This document shows positions 37,295 to 45,748 of a stretch of 64,000 nucleotides of DNA, one piece after another (positions within the stretch are counted from its first letter, which is position 1; the number at the start of each line of letters is the position of its first letter). A program made the position numbers and the translations under genes. The stretch covers positions 27,157-91,156 of the forward strand of contig JACQDN010000058.1 in NCBI GenBank assembly GCA_016201105.1, given 5' to 3'. Below the pieces are notes generated by a model. It was not told where the DNA came from and did not search any database. It was given only the letters and a program-made list of their open reading frames with translations. Source of the stretch: Pseudomonadota bacterium. GTDB lineage: Bacteria; Pseudomonadota; Alphaproteobacteria; Micropepsales; Micropepsaceae.

Positions 37295-38056
37295 ATGGTT
37301 GTTGTAAAGAGTAAAGCTGGGTGCCTGTTCCTCAAAGATACGTCTGAGACAGATCAAACGATCGCCAAGCCGGACATCAAAGCGGCTTGTATTTTCTTGA
37401 AGGACGCAAACGGCGACGTCAGGCTAAAGACGCGCGAAGAAGCGAAAGCCGGATGCCTGTTCCTGAAGGCGCCCGAGGACAAGCCTCGGCCGACGAATGC
37501 CGGCTGTCTCTTTCTGAAAGGCGGCGAGGAGAAATCCGAACAGGCCGGCTGTCTATTTCTCAAGGCTGAGAAACAGCCGGAAGCAGGCAAAGCCGGATGC
37601 CTGTTTCTGAAGGGCGAAGCAAAGCCCGAAGGAAGCAAGGCAGGTTGCCTATTCCTCAAGGGCGAGTCGGAAAGCGCGGAGACATTACAGCCGCGGCTTG
37701 CCGACGTGGCGTTCTATTTCGGCCGCATGGTCGCGTGGGACATGAGCAAGATCAAAGCGCACGCTGTGCGCAAGGGGCTCTTTCGCGCCGACGAAATCGA
37801 CGCCGTGGAACTGGAATACAAGCGCTTCATGGCGCTCGGCTGCGTCTACGGTTCGAACGCCGCTCCGCTTTCGCAGCGGATCGACGATTTCTGGCATGCG
37901 CATATCCTCTTCACCGAGGACTATGCCGCCATGTGCCAGGCCGTGGCGGGAGAGTTCCTGCATCACCGTCCCACGTTGGACGAGGGTGACGAAGTGCAGG
38001 TCGGTAGATTCGATTTGTACGAAGCAAGCTTTGGAACGCCCGACAAGGTAGTTTAG
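37295..38056 (+). CDS. AGCLFLK-repeat protein with GRDP-like domain, function unknown
   Basis: 253 residues from ATG 37295 (AGAGGAGAG just upstream). Residues 7-122 hold seven copies of [KNQ]-A-G-C-L-F-L-K (copy 2 is KAACIFLK), with Cys at 10, 32, 54, 71, 86, 102 and 118, joined by short Glu/Lys/Pro-rich linkers. A C-terminal domain (about 135-245) contains DDFWHAHILFTEDYAAMCQA and GEFLHHRP, like the FWHxHIL...Y...C...HH motif of glycine-rich-domain-protein-like (GRDP-like) sequences. No signal peptide. The repeats could be multiple peptide cores, a Cys metal-binding array or an assembly motif; no modifying enzyme is adjacent. Confidence 0.85.
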   Translation: MVVVKSKAGCLFLKDTSETDQTIAKPDIKAACIFLKDANGDVRLKTREEAKAGCLFLKAPEDKPRPTNAGCLFLKGGEEKSEQAGCLFLKAEKQPEAGKAGCLFLKGEAKPEGSKAGCLFLKGESESAETLQPRLADVAFYFGRMVAWDMSKIKAHAVRKGLFRADEIDAVELEYKRFMALGCVYGSNAAPLSQRIDDFWHAHILFTEDYAAMCQAVAGEFLHHRPTLDEGDEVQVGRFDLYEASFGTPDKVV

Positions 38057-38141
38057 GGCGCGTTCGCCGAGAACCTGACATGAGCGCGAGTGTGGCGACA
38101 CCACGCCTGCGCCCCATCGGACGCTTGACGGAGCATCGGCC

Positions 38142-38441
38142 TTGATCATCGTTACCGGTGATGTGATCGCACGCGCTGACACCATCGAAGAGATGAAGCG
38201 CGTCTCGGTGGAGCACGTGCATCGGTCGCGCGCGGAAGAGGGCTGTATTTCGCACGACGTCGCCGTCGATGCGGAAAAGCCTTTGCGCCTCATCTTCTTC
38301 GAGCGCTGGGCCGACGAGGCAGTGCTGAAGAAGCACTTCGCGGTACCGGAGTCGCGCGCTTTCTGGCGCAAGCTTCAGGAACTTGCCTCCGATCCCGGCA
38401 AGATGACGATCTACCGCGCCGACAAGATCAAGTTCGGCTAG
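38142..38441 (+). CDS. antibiotic biosynthesis monooxygenase-like (YgiN-type) protein
   Basis: 99 residues from TTG 38142. A dimeric alpha/beta-barrel ABM fold is suggested by EEMKRVSVEHVHRSRAEEGC, LRLIFFERWADEAVLKKHF and SRAFWRKL. Some members are quinol monooxygenases; cofactor-free. Genomic link to the repeat protein 86 nt upstream is possible but not shown. The TTG start is uncertain. Confidence 0.8.
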   Translation: MIIVTGDVIARADTIEEMKRVSVEHVHRSRAEEGCISHDVAVDAEKPLRLIFFERWADEAVLKKHFAVPESRAFWRKLQELASDPGKMTIYRADKIKFG

Positions 38442-38446
38442 TGCGC

Positions 38447-38704
38447 CTAAGCCCGCAGCAGCGCTACGCCGGCAACGAAGGCCCAGAGCGCCAGCCCTAC
38501 TATTGCGGTCATCAGAAGCAGTGGCCCAACAGTGAAGCTCGCGACTACTGCCGCGAAGCTGGCGCCGCCCAGCAACAGGCCTGCCATCCCAAGCGGGCGC
38601 GATGATTTGCGCAGCAACGCCAGCCCCCAGCCAACCGCGCCAGCAGACTGGAACATCAATCCGATGGCTCTGTAGATCCCGGCGAGCGTTTGGAGGTCGT
38701 CCAC
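38447..38704 (-). CDS. small membrane protein, hypothetical
   Basis: 85 residues from GTG 38704, with about three hydrophobic segments and Gly/Ala-rich helices (GMAGLLLGGASFAAVVASFT). It looks like the C-terminal half of a larger four- to six-helix membrane protein, so it may be a truncated relative. It ends 5 nt from the convergent monooxygenase-like gene. Confidence 0.5.
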   Translation of the reverse strand: MDDLQTLAGIYRAIGLMFQSAGAVGWGLALLRKSSRPLGMAGLLLGGASFAAVVASFTVGPLLLMTAIVGLALWAFVAGVALLRA

Positions 38705-38799
38705 CTATCGTGACATCCCGTCATGAAACCGACATGGGATACCGGGAACCTCTTCTGCGTTATGGTTGACGTCCATTCACCGCGTTTTAGGGGGAGACC

Positions 38800-39144
38800 A
38801 TGAACACGGTCATGCATTATCTCAATGAAATCTGGGACTTGCTCAAACACGGCTTTGTCGAGATCAACGCCATTTTGGGCCTGTTGGTAGCGCTGTACTT
38901 CGTCTACCGCATGTCGAAATGGAAGGATCTGTGGAAAGTCGCGCTGGGAGCGACGCTGATCTACGTCATCGCCCAAGTGATGGTTCCCATGATTGATCAC
39001 AACGCGCCGTTCCACCTGCCGCCGTTGGTCGAGGCGGCATTCTTCTGGAATCTCGTGGCGCTCTTCCTGGGCTTCACACTAGTGCTGGCTGCGCTGTTCT
39101 TCGTGAAGAAGAATGTGATGAAGGGTGGCGGAGGCGGGCACTAA
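38800..39144 (+). CDS. hypothetical inner-membrane protein
   Basis: 114 residues, three hydrophobic segments (about 20-38, 46-64 and 81-103) and a C-terminal KGGGGGH. The first segment is preceded by an amphipathic stretch (MHYLNEIWDLLKHGFVEINA). AGGGGGAGACC precedes ATG 38800. No family recognised. It is the last gene of the insertion between the two methylcrotonyl-CoA carboxylase subunits. Confidence 0.72.
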   Translation: MNTVMHYLNEIWDLLKHGFVEINAILGLLVALYFVYRMSKWKDLWKVALGATLIYVIAQVMVPMIDHNAPFHLPPLVEAAFFWNLVALFLGFTLVLAALFFVKKNVMKGGGGGH

Positions 39145-39239
39145 CCCCCAATCTTCTATAGAGTTTCGGCAACCGGCCTGTGCAAAACGCATGGGCTGGC
39201 TTGTCGCGTTCCATCCTCGCGCTGCTATAAGCGCGAGGT

Positions 39240-41198
39240 ATGGGCCTCACCTTCTCGACACTTCTTATCGCCAATAGAGGCGAGATCGCCTGCCGCATCA
39301 TGCGCACCGCGCGGCGCATGGGCTTGCGCACGGTTGCCGTCTATTCCGACGCGGATGCCCATGCGGCTCATGTCGAGATGGCGGACGAGGCCATTCACAT
39401 TGGGCCCGCGACCGCGCGCGAAAGCTATTTGAGGACCGATGCCATTCTCGCCGCCGCTAAGGCGAGCGGCGCTGAGGCCATCCACCCCGGCTATGGCTTT
39501 CTTTCGGAGAATGCCGCATTCGCCGAAGACTGCGCCAAAGCCGACATCGTCTTTGTCGGTCCTCCGCCCGGCGCTATTCGCGCCATGGGGCTGAAGGATC
39601 GCGCCAAGGCCCTGATGGAGAAGGCCGGCGTTGCCGTCGTCCCCGGCTATATGGGAGACGATCAATCTGCCGAGCGTCTCGCTGCCGAAGCGAAAGCGAT
39701 CGGTTTTCCCGTGATCATCAAGGCAGTGGCCGGCGGCGGCGGCAAAGGCATGCGCCGCGTCGACACGGCCAAGGATTTTGGGAGTGCCCTGGAAGGCGCC
39801 AAGCGCGAAGCGAAATCGGCATTCGGGGATGATCGCGTGCTGATCGAAAAATACATCACGCGCCCGCGCCACATCGAGGTGCAGGTTTTTGCCGATACGC
39901 ATGGTAACGCAGTGTATCTGTTCGAGCGCGACTGTTCGCTGCAGCGCCGCCATCAAAAGGTGATCGAAGAAGCCACGGCGCCCGGCATGACAGACGTCAT
40001 GCGCAAGAAGATGGGCGAGGCGGCGGTAAAAGCTGCGAAAGCCGTCGGCTATACGGGCGCCGGCACGGTGGAATTCATCGCCGATGCTTCGGAAGGACTT
40101 AAAGCCGACCGTTTCTGGTTCATGGAAATGAACACGCGCCTTCAGGTCGAGCATCCGGTCACCGAAGCCATCACCGGCCTTGATCTGGTCGAGTGGCAGT
40201 TGCGCGTGGCGTCCGGTGAAGCGCTGCCCAAAGCGCAGAAGGACTTGCGGCCGCACGGCCACGCGATTGAAGCGCGTCTCTACGCCGAGGATCCGCGCAA
40301 CGGATTTTTGCCATCGATCGGCAAGCTCGAGCGTCTGCAGTTTCCCCAGGCCAATGACATCCGCGTGGATTCGGGCGTGCGCGAAGGCGACGACGTCACC
40401 ATGTTTTACGACCCCATGATCGCCAAGGTGATTGCATGGGACGAAACGCGCGAGGGTGCCGCGAGCAAGCTGGCAAGCGCGTTGGCAGCCTGCGAAATCG
40501 CCGGCGTGCGCAGCAATGCGGGGTTTCTGGTGCGCGCGCTGCGCCATGCGGACTTCATCAAGGGCGACATCGACACCGGATTTATCGAGAGGCACCGCGA
40601 CGCGCTCATTCCGCTGGCTTCCGCGCGCCCCCAAATTCTGGCCCGTGCTGCGCAATTCTTGTTCGAAGATCGCTCCAAAAACTCGCAGACGCCCGATCCG
40701 TGGAGCGCGCAGGACGGTTTTCGCCTTTCGGGCGAAGCCCGCGAAATCGTTGAATTCGTTGCCGAAGGAAAACGTGTCCCGGTCGAAATCCTCCATCATC
40801 GTGGAGGGGCATGGAACGTCCGCATCGGCGGGAAAGATGTTTCGCCAGTTCACGCGAGCGCCTTGCGTCTGGCATCCGGCGATATCGCGGTGATGGAAGG
40901 CGGGGAAACCTGGACTCTTGTGCTGCACGATCCCTTCGCCGCCGCCGAAGCTGCCGGGATCGCTGCCGACCGCATCGTCTCGCCGATGCCGGGAAGAGTC
41001 GTGCAGATTCTCGTCCGCCCCGGCGAGACTGTGAAGCGCGGCCAGCCGCTCGCGGTTCTCGAAGCCATGAAAATGGAGCACACGCTTTCCGCCCCGGCCG
41101 ACGCGCTGGTATCGACCGTCGATGCCGCCGCCGGCGATCAAGTCGGCGAAGGGGCCGTCGTTGTCCGATTTGCCAAGGAAAAGAAGAGCGCAGCATGA
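39240..41198 (+). CDS. 3-methylcrotonyl-CoA carboxylase alpha subunit
   Basis: 652 residues. Biotin carboxylase domain (LLIANRGEIACRIMRTARRM; KAVAGGGGKGMRRV; EMNTRLQVEHPVTEAITGLD), then the BT domain and a biotinyl domain with LEAMKMEHT (about 612-620). The shorter BT region and pairing with the MCC-type beta subunit at 35474 favour methylcrotonyl-CoA over propionyl-CoA as substrate. The 3' end overlaps the DUF1489 gene by 4 nt (ATGA). Confidence 0.92.
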   Translation: MGLTFSTLLIANRGEIACRIMRTARRMGLRTVAVYSDADAHAAHVEMADEAIHIGPATARESYLRTDAILAAAKASGAEAIHPGYGFLSENAAFAEDCAKADIVFVGPPPGAIRAMGLKDRAKALMEKAGVAVVPGYMGDDQSAERLAAEAKAIGFPVIIKAVAGGGGKGMRRVDTAKDFGSALEGAKREAKSAFGDDRVLIEKYITRPRHIEVQVFADTHGNAVYLFERDCSLQRRHQKVIEEATAPGMTDVMRKKMGEAAVKAAKAVGYTGAGTVEFIADASEGLKADRFWFMEMNTRLQVEHPVTEAITGLDLVEWQLRVASGEALPKAQKDLRPHGHAIEARLYAEDPRNGFLPSIGKLERLQFPQANDIRVDSGVREGDDVTMFYDPMIAKVIAWDETREGAASKLASALAACEIAGVRSNAGFLVRALRHADFIKGDIDTGFIERHRDALIPLASARPQILARAAQFLFEDRSKNSQTPDPWSAQDGFRLSGEAREIVEFVAEGKRVPVEILHHRGGAWNVRIGGKDVSPVHASALRLASGDIAVMEGGETWTLVLHDPFAAAEAAGIAADRIVSPMPGRVVQILVRPGETVKRGQPLAVLEAMKMEHTLSAPADALVSTVDAAAGDQVGEGAVVVRFAKEKKSAA

Positions 41199-41626
41199 CG
41201 CTTCATATTCTCAAGTTGAGCGTGGGTTCGGAATCGCTGGAGACCTTCATCTCTTGGCACAAAAAGCGTCTTGCCGAGAAAAAGAAGAAGGGCCAGAAGC
41301 TGGAATTGGTACACGTCACGCGCATGACACCAAAGCGCGCCGATGAGGTGCTGAACGGCGGCTCGCTCTATTGGGTGATCAAGGGTTACATCGCGGTGCG
41401 AACTCCACTGCTCGAATTGCGCCCGCTGACTCGCAACGGCACGTCGTATTGCGGCTTGGTCTACGACGCGAAGTTCATTCCCACGCTGCGCCGCGCCCAT
41501 CGCCCTTTTCAGGGCTGGCGCTATTTCGATCCCAAGGACGCGCCTGCCGACGCCCGCACCGCCAAGGGTGGCAAAGGTCTGCCGGAGAAATTGAAGATCG
41601 AACTATCGGAATTGGGGCTGCTTTAG
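41195..41626 (+). CDS. DUF1489 family protein
   Basis: 143 residues from ATG 41195, overlapping the mccA stop. MTLHILKLSVGSESLETFIS, GGSLYWVIKGYIAVRTPLLE and RPFQGWRYF match DUF1489, a family restricted mainly to alphaproteobacteria with no known function. Basic linker KKRLAEKKKKGQK. Translational coupling with mccA is conserved in pattern here but functional meaning is unknown. Confidence 0.88.
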   Translation: MTLHILKLSVGSESLETFISWHKKRLAEKKKKGQKLELVHVTRMTPKRADEVLNGGSLYWVIKGYIAVRTPLLELRPLTRNGTSYCGLVYDAKFIPTLRRAHRPFQGWRYFDPKDAPADARTAKGGKGLPEKLKIELSELGLL

Positions 41627-41637
41627 GTCAGACTGAT

Positions 41638-41660
41638 CACCTCTCCCTCGTGGAAAGGTG
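41638..41660. repeat. truncated copy of the composite repeat
   Basis: CACCTCTCCCTCGTGGAAAG followed by GTG resembles the outer arm of the repeats at 24386 and 35339, but nothing else of those elements remains. It lies in the short gap between the DUF1489 gene and panC. Confidence 0.6.
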
Positions 41661-41686
41661 ACGCGGAGGCAACGGTTCGCCGGAGT

Positions 41687-42529
41687 TCAAACCGCCATAT
41701 TATCGATCAACCGGGTGCCGCCGATTTTTGCGGCGGCGAGAATGCGCGCCGGCCGCGAAAGATCGTTGATTTTTTCGAGCGTTGCCGCATCGCGCACCGC
41801 GACATAATCCACAGGATCGAAGCCTGCATCCCTCAAGGCTTTTGTGCCGAAGGTTTCAGACTCCACCACCGCCATTCCGCCACGGAGCTTCGCAATCGCC
41901 TCTTTCAAAATCAGATTGAGTTGCCCCGCGATCTTGCGCTCTTGCGGCGTCAGGTACGCGTTGCGCGACGACAGCGCCAAGCCATCGGCTTCCCGCACGA
42001 TGACGCCCCCCAGGATTTCGATGGGCAATCCCAGGTCCGCCGTGAGCCTGCGGATCACCAGCAGCTGCTGGTAGTCCTTCTCGCCGAACATCGCGAAGTC
42101 GGGCATGGCAGCGATCAGAAGTTTCGCTACTACCGTCGCCACGCCCCCGAAGAAGTGCGGACGGAAATCGGTCTCGAGGCCGGCGCTTGGCCCGCCCACG
42201 TCGATCTGGGTCGCAAACCCCCGCGGATACATCTCTTCGACCGATGGCGCGAAGACGAGATCGGCCGCATCGGTCAGCTTTTTGCAGTCGCTCTGCAGGG
42301 CGCGCGGATAGCGATCGAAATCTTCGTGCGGCGCGAACTGCGCCGGGTTCACGAAAATGCTCACAATCACCTTGTCGGCGCGGTTTCCTGTCTCGCGCAC
42401 GAGCGCAAGATGGCCTTCGTGCAAGGCACCCATGGTGGGGACGAGCCCGAGGCGTGCGCCGTTCGCCCGCCAGGCGGCGATCCGGCTGCGCAACGCGACA
42501 ATTGTGGTGACGATTTCCGGTGAATTCAT
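41687..42529 (-). CDS. panC: pantothenate synthetase
   Basis: 280 residues from ATG 42529; the longer frame to 42628 runs across the putA start and is rejected. Condenses pantoate and beta-alanine with ATP. GLVPTMGALHEGHLALVRET (with the HxGH-type motif), VSIFVNPAQFAPHEDFDRYP, FGEKDYQQLLVIRRLTADLG and SSRNAYLTPQER are diagnostic. It is divergent from putA with 75 nt between the starts. Confidence 0.96.
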   Translation of the reverse strand: MNSPEIVTTIVALRSRIAAWRANGARLGLVPTMGALHEGHLALVRETGNRADKVIVSIFVNPAQFAPHEDFDRYPRALQSDCKKLTDAADLVFAPSVEEMYPRGFATQIDVGGPSAGLETDFRPHFFGGVATVVAKLLIAAMPDFAMFGEKDYQQLLVIRRLTADLGLPIEILGGVIVREADGLALSSRNAYLTPQERKIAGQLNLILKEAIAKLRGGMAVVESETFGTKALRDAGFDPVDYVAVRDAATLEKINDLSRPARILAAAKIGGTRLIDNMAV

Positions 42530-42604
42530 CGCTTTCGACCTTAGCTCATGGCCTGGTAAGAGCGCTAGAATTGTCCTTGTGATTCCGATATTTCTCGCCG
42601 CGGC

Positions 42605-45600
42605 ATGAATTCTTCTCCGCTCCGCCAAGCCATCGCCGACGCCTATCTGGCGGACGAAGAATCCGTCATCGAAGGTCTCATCGCAAAGGCGCGTCTGTCG
42701 CCCGCCGAGCGTTCCGCGACCGCCGCGCTGGCGCGCGAACTGGTCACCCGCATCCGCTCATCGCGTGGCACGCGCAGCGGCGTCGACGCCTTCACCCAGG
42801 AATATTCGCTGACCAGCGAAGAGGGCGTGGTGCTGATGTGCCTGGCCGAGGCCTTGCTGCGCGTTCCCGATGCCGTTACGGCCGATAAACTCATCAAGGA
42901 CAAGATCGGAAGCGGCGATTGGGACAAGCACCTGGGTCAATCGGAATCGCTGTTCGTCAATGCTTCGACGTTCGGGCTGATGCTCACGGGCCGCGTGGTC
43001 CGTTTGGACGAAGCGGCGAAATGGGACCTCACCGGGACGTGGCGCAAGCTGGTGGCGCGTTCGGGCGAGCCGTTCATTCGCCAGGGCGTAACCTACGCCA
43101 TGCGTATTCTCGGCAAGCAGTTCGTCCTGGGACGCACCGTCGAGGAAGCGCTGAAAGAGGCAAGCTCCTGGATGGAGGACGGCTATCGCTTCTCCTTCGA
43201 TATGCTCGGCGAGGCTGCGTATACCAAAAATGACGCCGCGCGCTATTACGCCTCCTATCGCGACGCGCTGCATACGATCGCCAAACGCGTGCCCGATCCC
43301 GCGCAATCGATATTCGAGCGGCCCAGCATTTCGGTGAAGCTTTCGGCGTTGCATCCTCGCTATGAATGGGTCAATCGCGAGCGCGTGATGAACGAGCTGG
43401 TGCCGTCGCTCGTTTTGCTCGCAAACGAAGCGCGTGGCGCCAATCTCGGCTTTAGCATCGATGCGGAGGAAGCCGAACGGCTCGACCTCATGCTTGATGT
43501 TTTCGAAGCCATGGGCGAAGCCGAAGGGCTGCGCGACTGGGACGGGCTCGGCCTCGCCGTGCAGGCTTATTCCAAGCGCGGCTTGCCCGTCATCGCATGG
43601 CTCGCCGATCTGGCGCGGCGACAGGACCGGCGCATTCCCGTGCGTCTCGTCAAAGGCGCTTATTGGGATACGGAGATCAAGCGCGGGCAAGAGCTCGGTC
43701 TGCCCGATTATCCCACGTTCACGCGCAAAGCCGGTACTGATACGTCCTATCTCGCTTGCGCGCGAGGACTGCTGGCAGCTCGACAATCGATCTACCCACA
43801 ATTCGCCACACACAACGCTCACACGCTTTCCGCGATTCAAGTGTTTGCAGGCGGTCGGACCGATTTTGAATATCAGCGCCTGCACGGAATGGGTGAAGCG
43901 CTCTACGAACTCTATCGCGATGTGAAGAAGCCTGCTCCGGGGGCGCGCACACGCATTTATGCGCCTGTCGGCACCCACGAAGATCTGCTTGCCTATCTCG
44001 TTCGCCGACTGCTGGAGAACGGTGCCAATACCTCTTTCGTCAACCGCCTCGCCGACGAAGAAGCTCCCATCGACGACATCATCGCCGACCCGGTGGAGCA
44101 GCTTGCCACCAAGCAGCCGCGCCGCAGTCCTTCCATCCCCAGACCCATCGATCTTCTGCCGGGCCGCAAGAATTCGTCCGGCTTTCACTGGAGCAATCCT
44201 TACGTGACCGATCCGCTGATCGCGCAGATGGATGCTGCGCTCAAATCGACGCAACGTGCGGCCCCGCTGATCGGCGGCAGTGCGCGTTCTGGCCAATCCA
44301 TGCCGGTGCACGATCCGGCAGATCGCCGCCGTATCGTGGGGCAGGCGATCGAAGCGACGGCGCAAGACGCAACCGAGGCGTTGGGCCTCGCCAGCGGGGC
44401 ACAGGAAGGTTGGAATGCTTTGGGCGGCAATGCGCGCGCCGCCATTCTGGAGAAAGCCTCCGATCTGTTCGAAGCCGACCAGGCGCATCTTATGGCGCTG
44501 GCGGTTCGCGAAGCGGGAAAGACAATTCCGAACGCCTTGGGCGAAGTGCGCGAAGCAGTCGATTTCCTGCGCTACTACGCCACCCAATCGCGCAAACTGT
44601 TCGAAGGCGCAGTGAAATTGCCGGGGCCGACGGGTGAAGACAACGAGCTGACGCTGCACGGCCGCGGCGTCTTTGCCTGCATCAGCCCGTGGAATTTTCC
44701 GCTGGCGATTTTCACCGGCCAGGTCGCTGGCGCGCTGGCGGCGGGAAATACCGTGCTGGCCAAGCCGGCGGAACAGACGCCGCTGATTGCCGCCGCGGCC
44801 GTGACGCTGCTGCAGGAGGCTGGCGTGCCCGTCAATGTGCTTCATCTTCTGCCGGGCGACGGTCCGCGCATCGGCAACGCACTGATGGGCGATGCGCGGC
44901 TGGCCGGCGTTGCCTTCACCGGTTCGACGGAGGCTGCCCAAGCCATCAATCGCGCGCTGGCGGGGCGCAATGGCTCCCTCGGAACGCTGATCGCCGAAAC
45001 CGGCGGGCAGAACGCGATGATCGTGGATTCCACGGCGCTTCCCGAACAGGTGACGCGTGACGTGCTGGCTTCGGCCTTCGATAGCGCCGGTCAGCGCTGC
45101 TCGGCGCTGCGGGTACTGTTCCTTCAGGAAGACGTCGCCGATAAAATGCTCGATCTTATTTTGGGCGCGATGGACGAACTGAAGCTCGGCGATCCGATGT
45201 TGTTGGAAACCGATATCGGCCCGGTCATCGACGAGGCGGCGCGCGATGGGTTGCAGGCCCATGCAGACAAGATGACGAAGGAAGCCAAGCTTCTGCGCAA
45301 GCTTGCCCTCGGTCCGGAACACGCGAACGGTGTGTTCTTTCCGCCGCACGTGTTCGAGATCGATTCCATCGCGGAGCTGAAGCACGAAGTGTTCGGCCCC
45401 GTGCTGCATGTCGTGCGCTACCAGGCGGGCAAGCTCGACCAAGTCTGCGAGTCCATCAACGCGACGGGCTACGGCCTTACGCTCGGCGTGCACAGTCGCA
45501 TCGAAGACACCGCCGCCTTCGTGCGCAGCCGCGTCCATGTCGGCAATATGTACGTGAACCGCAACCAGATTGGCGCTGTAGTGGGTGTGCAGCCCTTCGG

Positions 45601-45745
45601 AGGCGAGGGGCTTTCCGGCACCGGACCCAAGGCCGGCGGCCCGAACTATCTGCTGCGCTTTGCCCATGAGCGCACCTACACCGTGAATACGACGGCGGCC
45701 GGCGGCAACGCGGCACTTCTTTCCGGCGTGCGCGACGGGACATAA
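42605..45745 (+). CDS. putA: bifunctional proline dehydrogenase / P5C dehydrogenase
   Basis: 1046 residues. Proline dehydrogenase domain (about 170-480: VKGAYWDTEIKRGQELGLPD; YPQFATHNAHTLSAIQ), then an aldehyde dehydrogenase domain (about 550-1030) with FACISPWNFPLAIFTGQVAG, ETGGQNAMIVDSTA and catalytic Cys in SAGQRCSALRVL. Converts proline to glutamate with FAD and NAD+. The N-terminal ribbon-helix-helix repressor domain of enterobacterial PutA is absent, so it is not autoregulatory. The stop is 3 nt from mipZ. Confidence 0.97.
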   Translation: MNSSPLRQAIADAYLADEESVIEGLIAKARLSPAERSATAALARELVTRIRSSRGTRSGVDAFTQEYSLTSEEGVVLMCLAEALLRVPDAVTADKLIKDKIGSGDWDKHLGQSESLFVNASTFGLMLTGRVVRLDEAAKWDLTGTWRKLVARSGEPFIRQGVTYAMRILGKQFVLGRTVEEALKEASSWMEDGYRFSFDMLGEAAYTKNDAARYYASYRDALHTIAKRVPDPAQSIFERPSISVKLSALHPRYEWVNRERVMNELVPSLVLLANEARGANLGFSIDAEEAERLDLMLDVFEAMGEAEGLRDWDGLGLAVQAYSKRGLPVIAWLADLARRQDRRIPVRLVKGAYWDTEIKRGQELGLPDYPTFTRKAGTDTSYLACARGLLAARQSIYPQFATHNAHTLSAIQVFAGGRTDFEYQRLHGMGEALYELYRDVKKPAPGARTRIYAPVGTHEDLLAYLVRRLLENGANTSFVNRLADEEAPIDDIIADPVEQLATKQPRRSPSIPRPIDLLPGRKNSSGFHWSNPYVTDPLIAQMDAALKSTQRAAPLIGGSARSGQSMPVHDPADRRRIVGQAIEATAQDATEALGLASGAQEGWNALGGNARAAILEKASDLFEADQAHLMALAVREAGKTIPNALGEVREAVDFLRYYATQSRKLFEGAVKLPGPTGEDNELTLHGRGVFACISPWNFPLAIFTGQVAGALAAGNTVLAKPAEQTPLIAAAAVTLLQEAGVPVNVLHLLPGDGPRIGNALMGDARLAGVAFTGSTEAAQAINRALAGRNGSLGTLIAETGGQNAMIVDSTALPEQVTRDVLASAFDSAGQRCSALRVLFLQEDVADKMLDLILGAMDELKLGDPMLLETDIGPVIDEAARDGLQAHADKMTKEAKLLRKLALGPEHANGVFFPPHVFEIDSIAELKHEVFGPVLHVVRYQAGKLDQVCESINATGYGLTLGVHSRIEDTAAFVRSRVHVGNMYVNRNQIGAVVGVQPFGGEGLSGTGPKAGGPNYLLRFAHERTYTVNTTAAGGNAALLSGVRDGT

Positions 45746-45748
45746 ACG

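Noticed and set aside
37067..39239. Complete RiPP biosynthetic cluster around the AGCLFLK protein
   Set aside because: No radical SAM, YcaO, MNIO, lanthipeptide synthetase, protease or exporter gene is next to it. Only a YgiN-like protein and small membrane proteins are present, so the precursor idea stays a hypothesis.
39225..41141. 638-codon minus-strand open frame opposite mccA
   Set aside because: Antisense shadow of a well-conserved biotin carboxylase gene.
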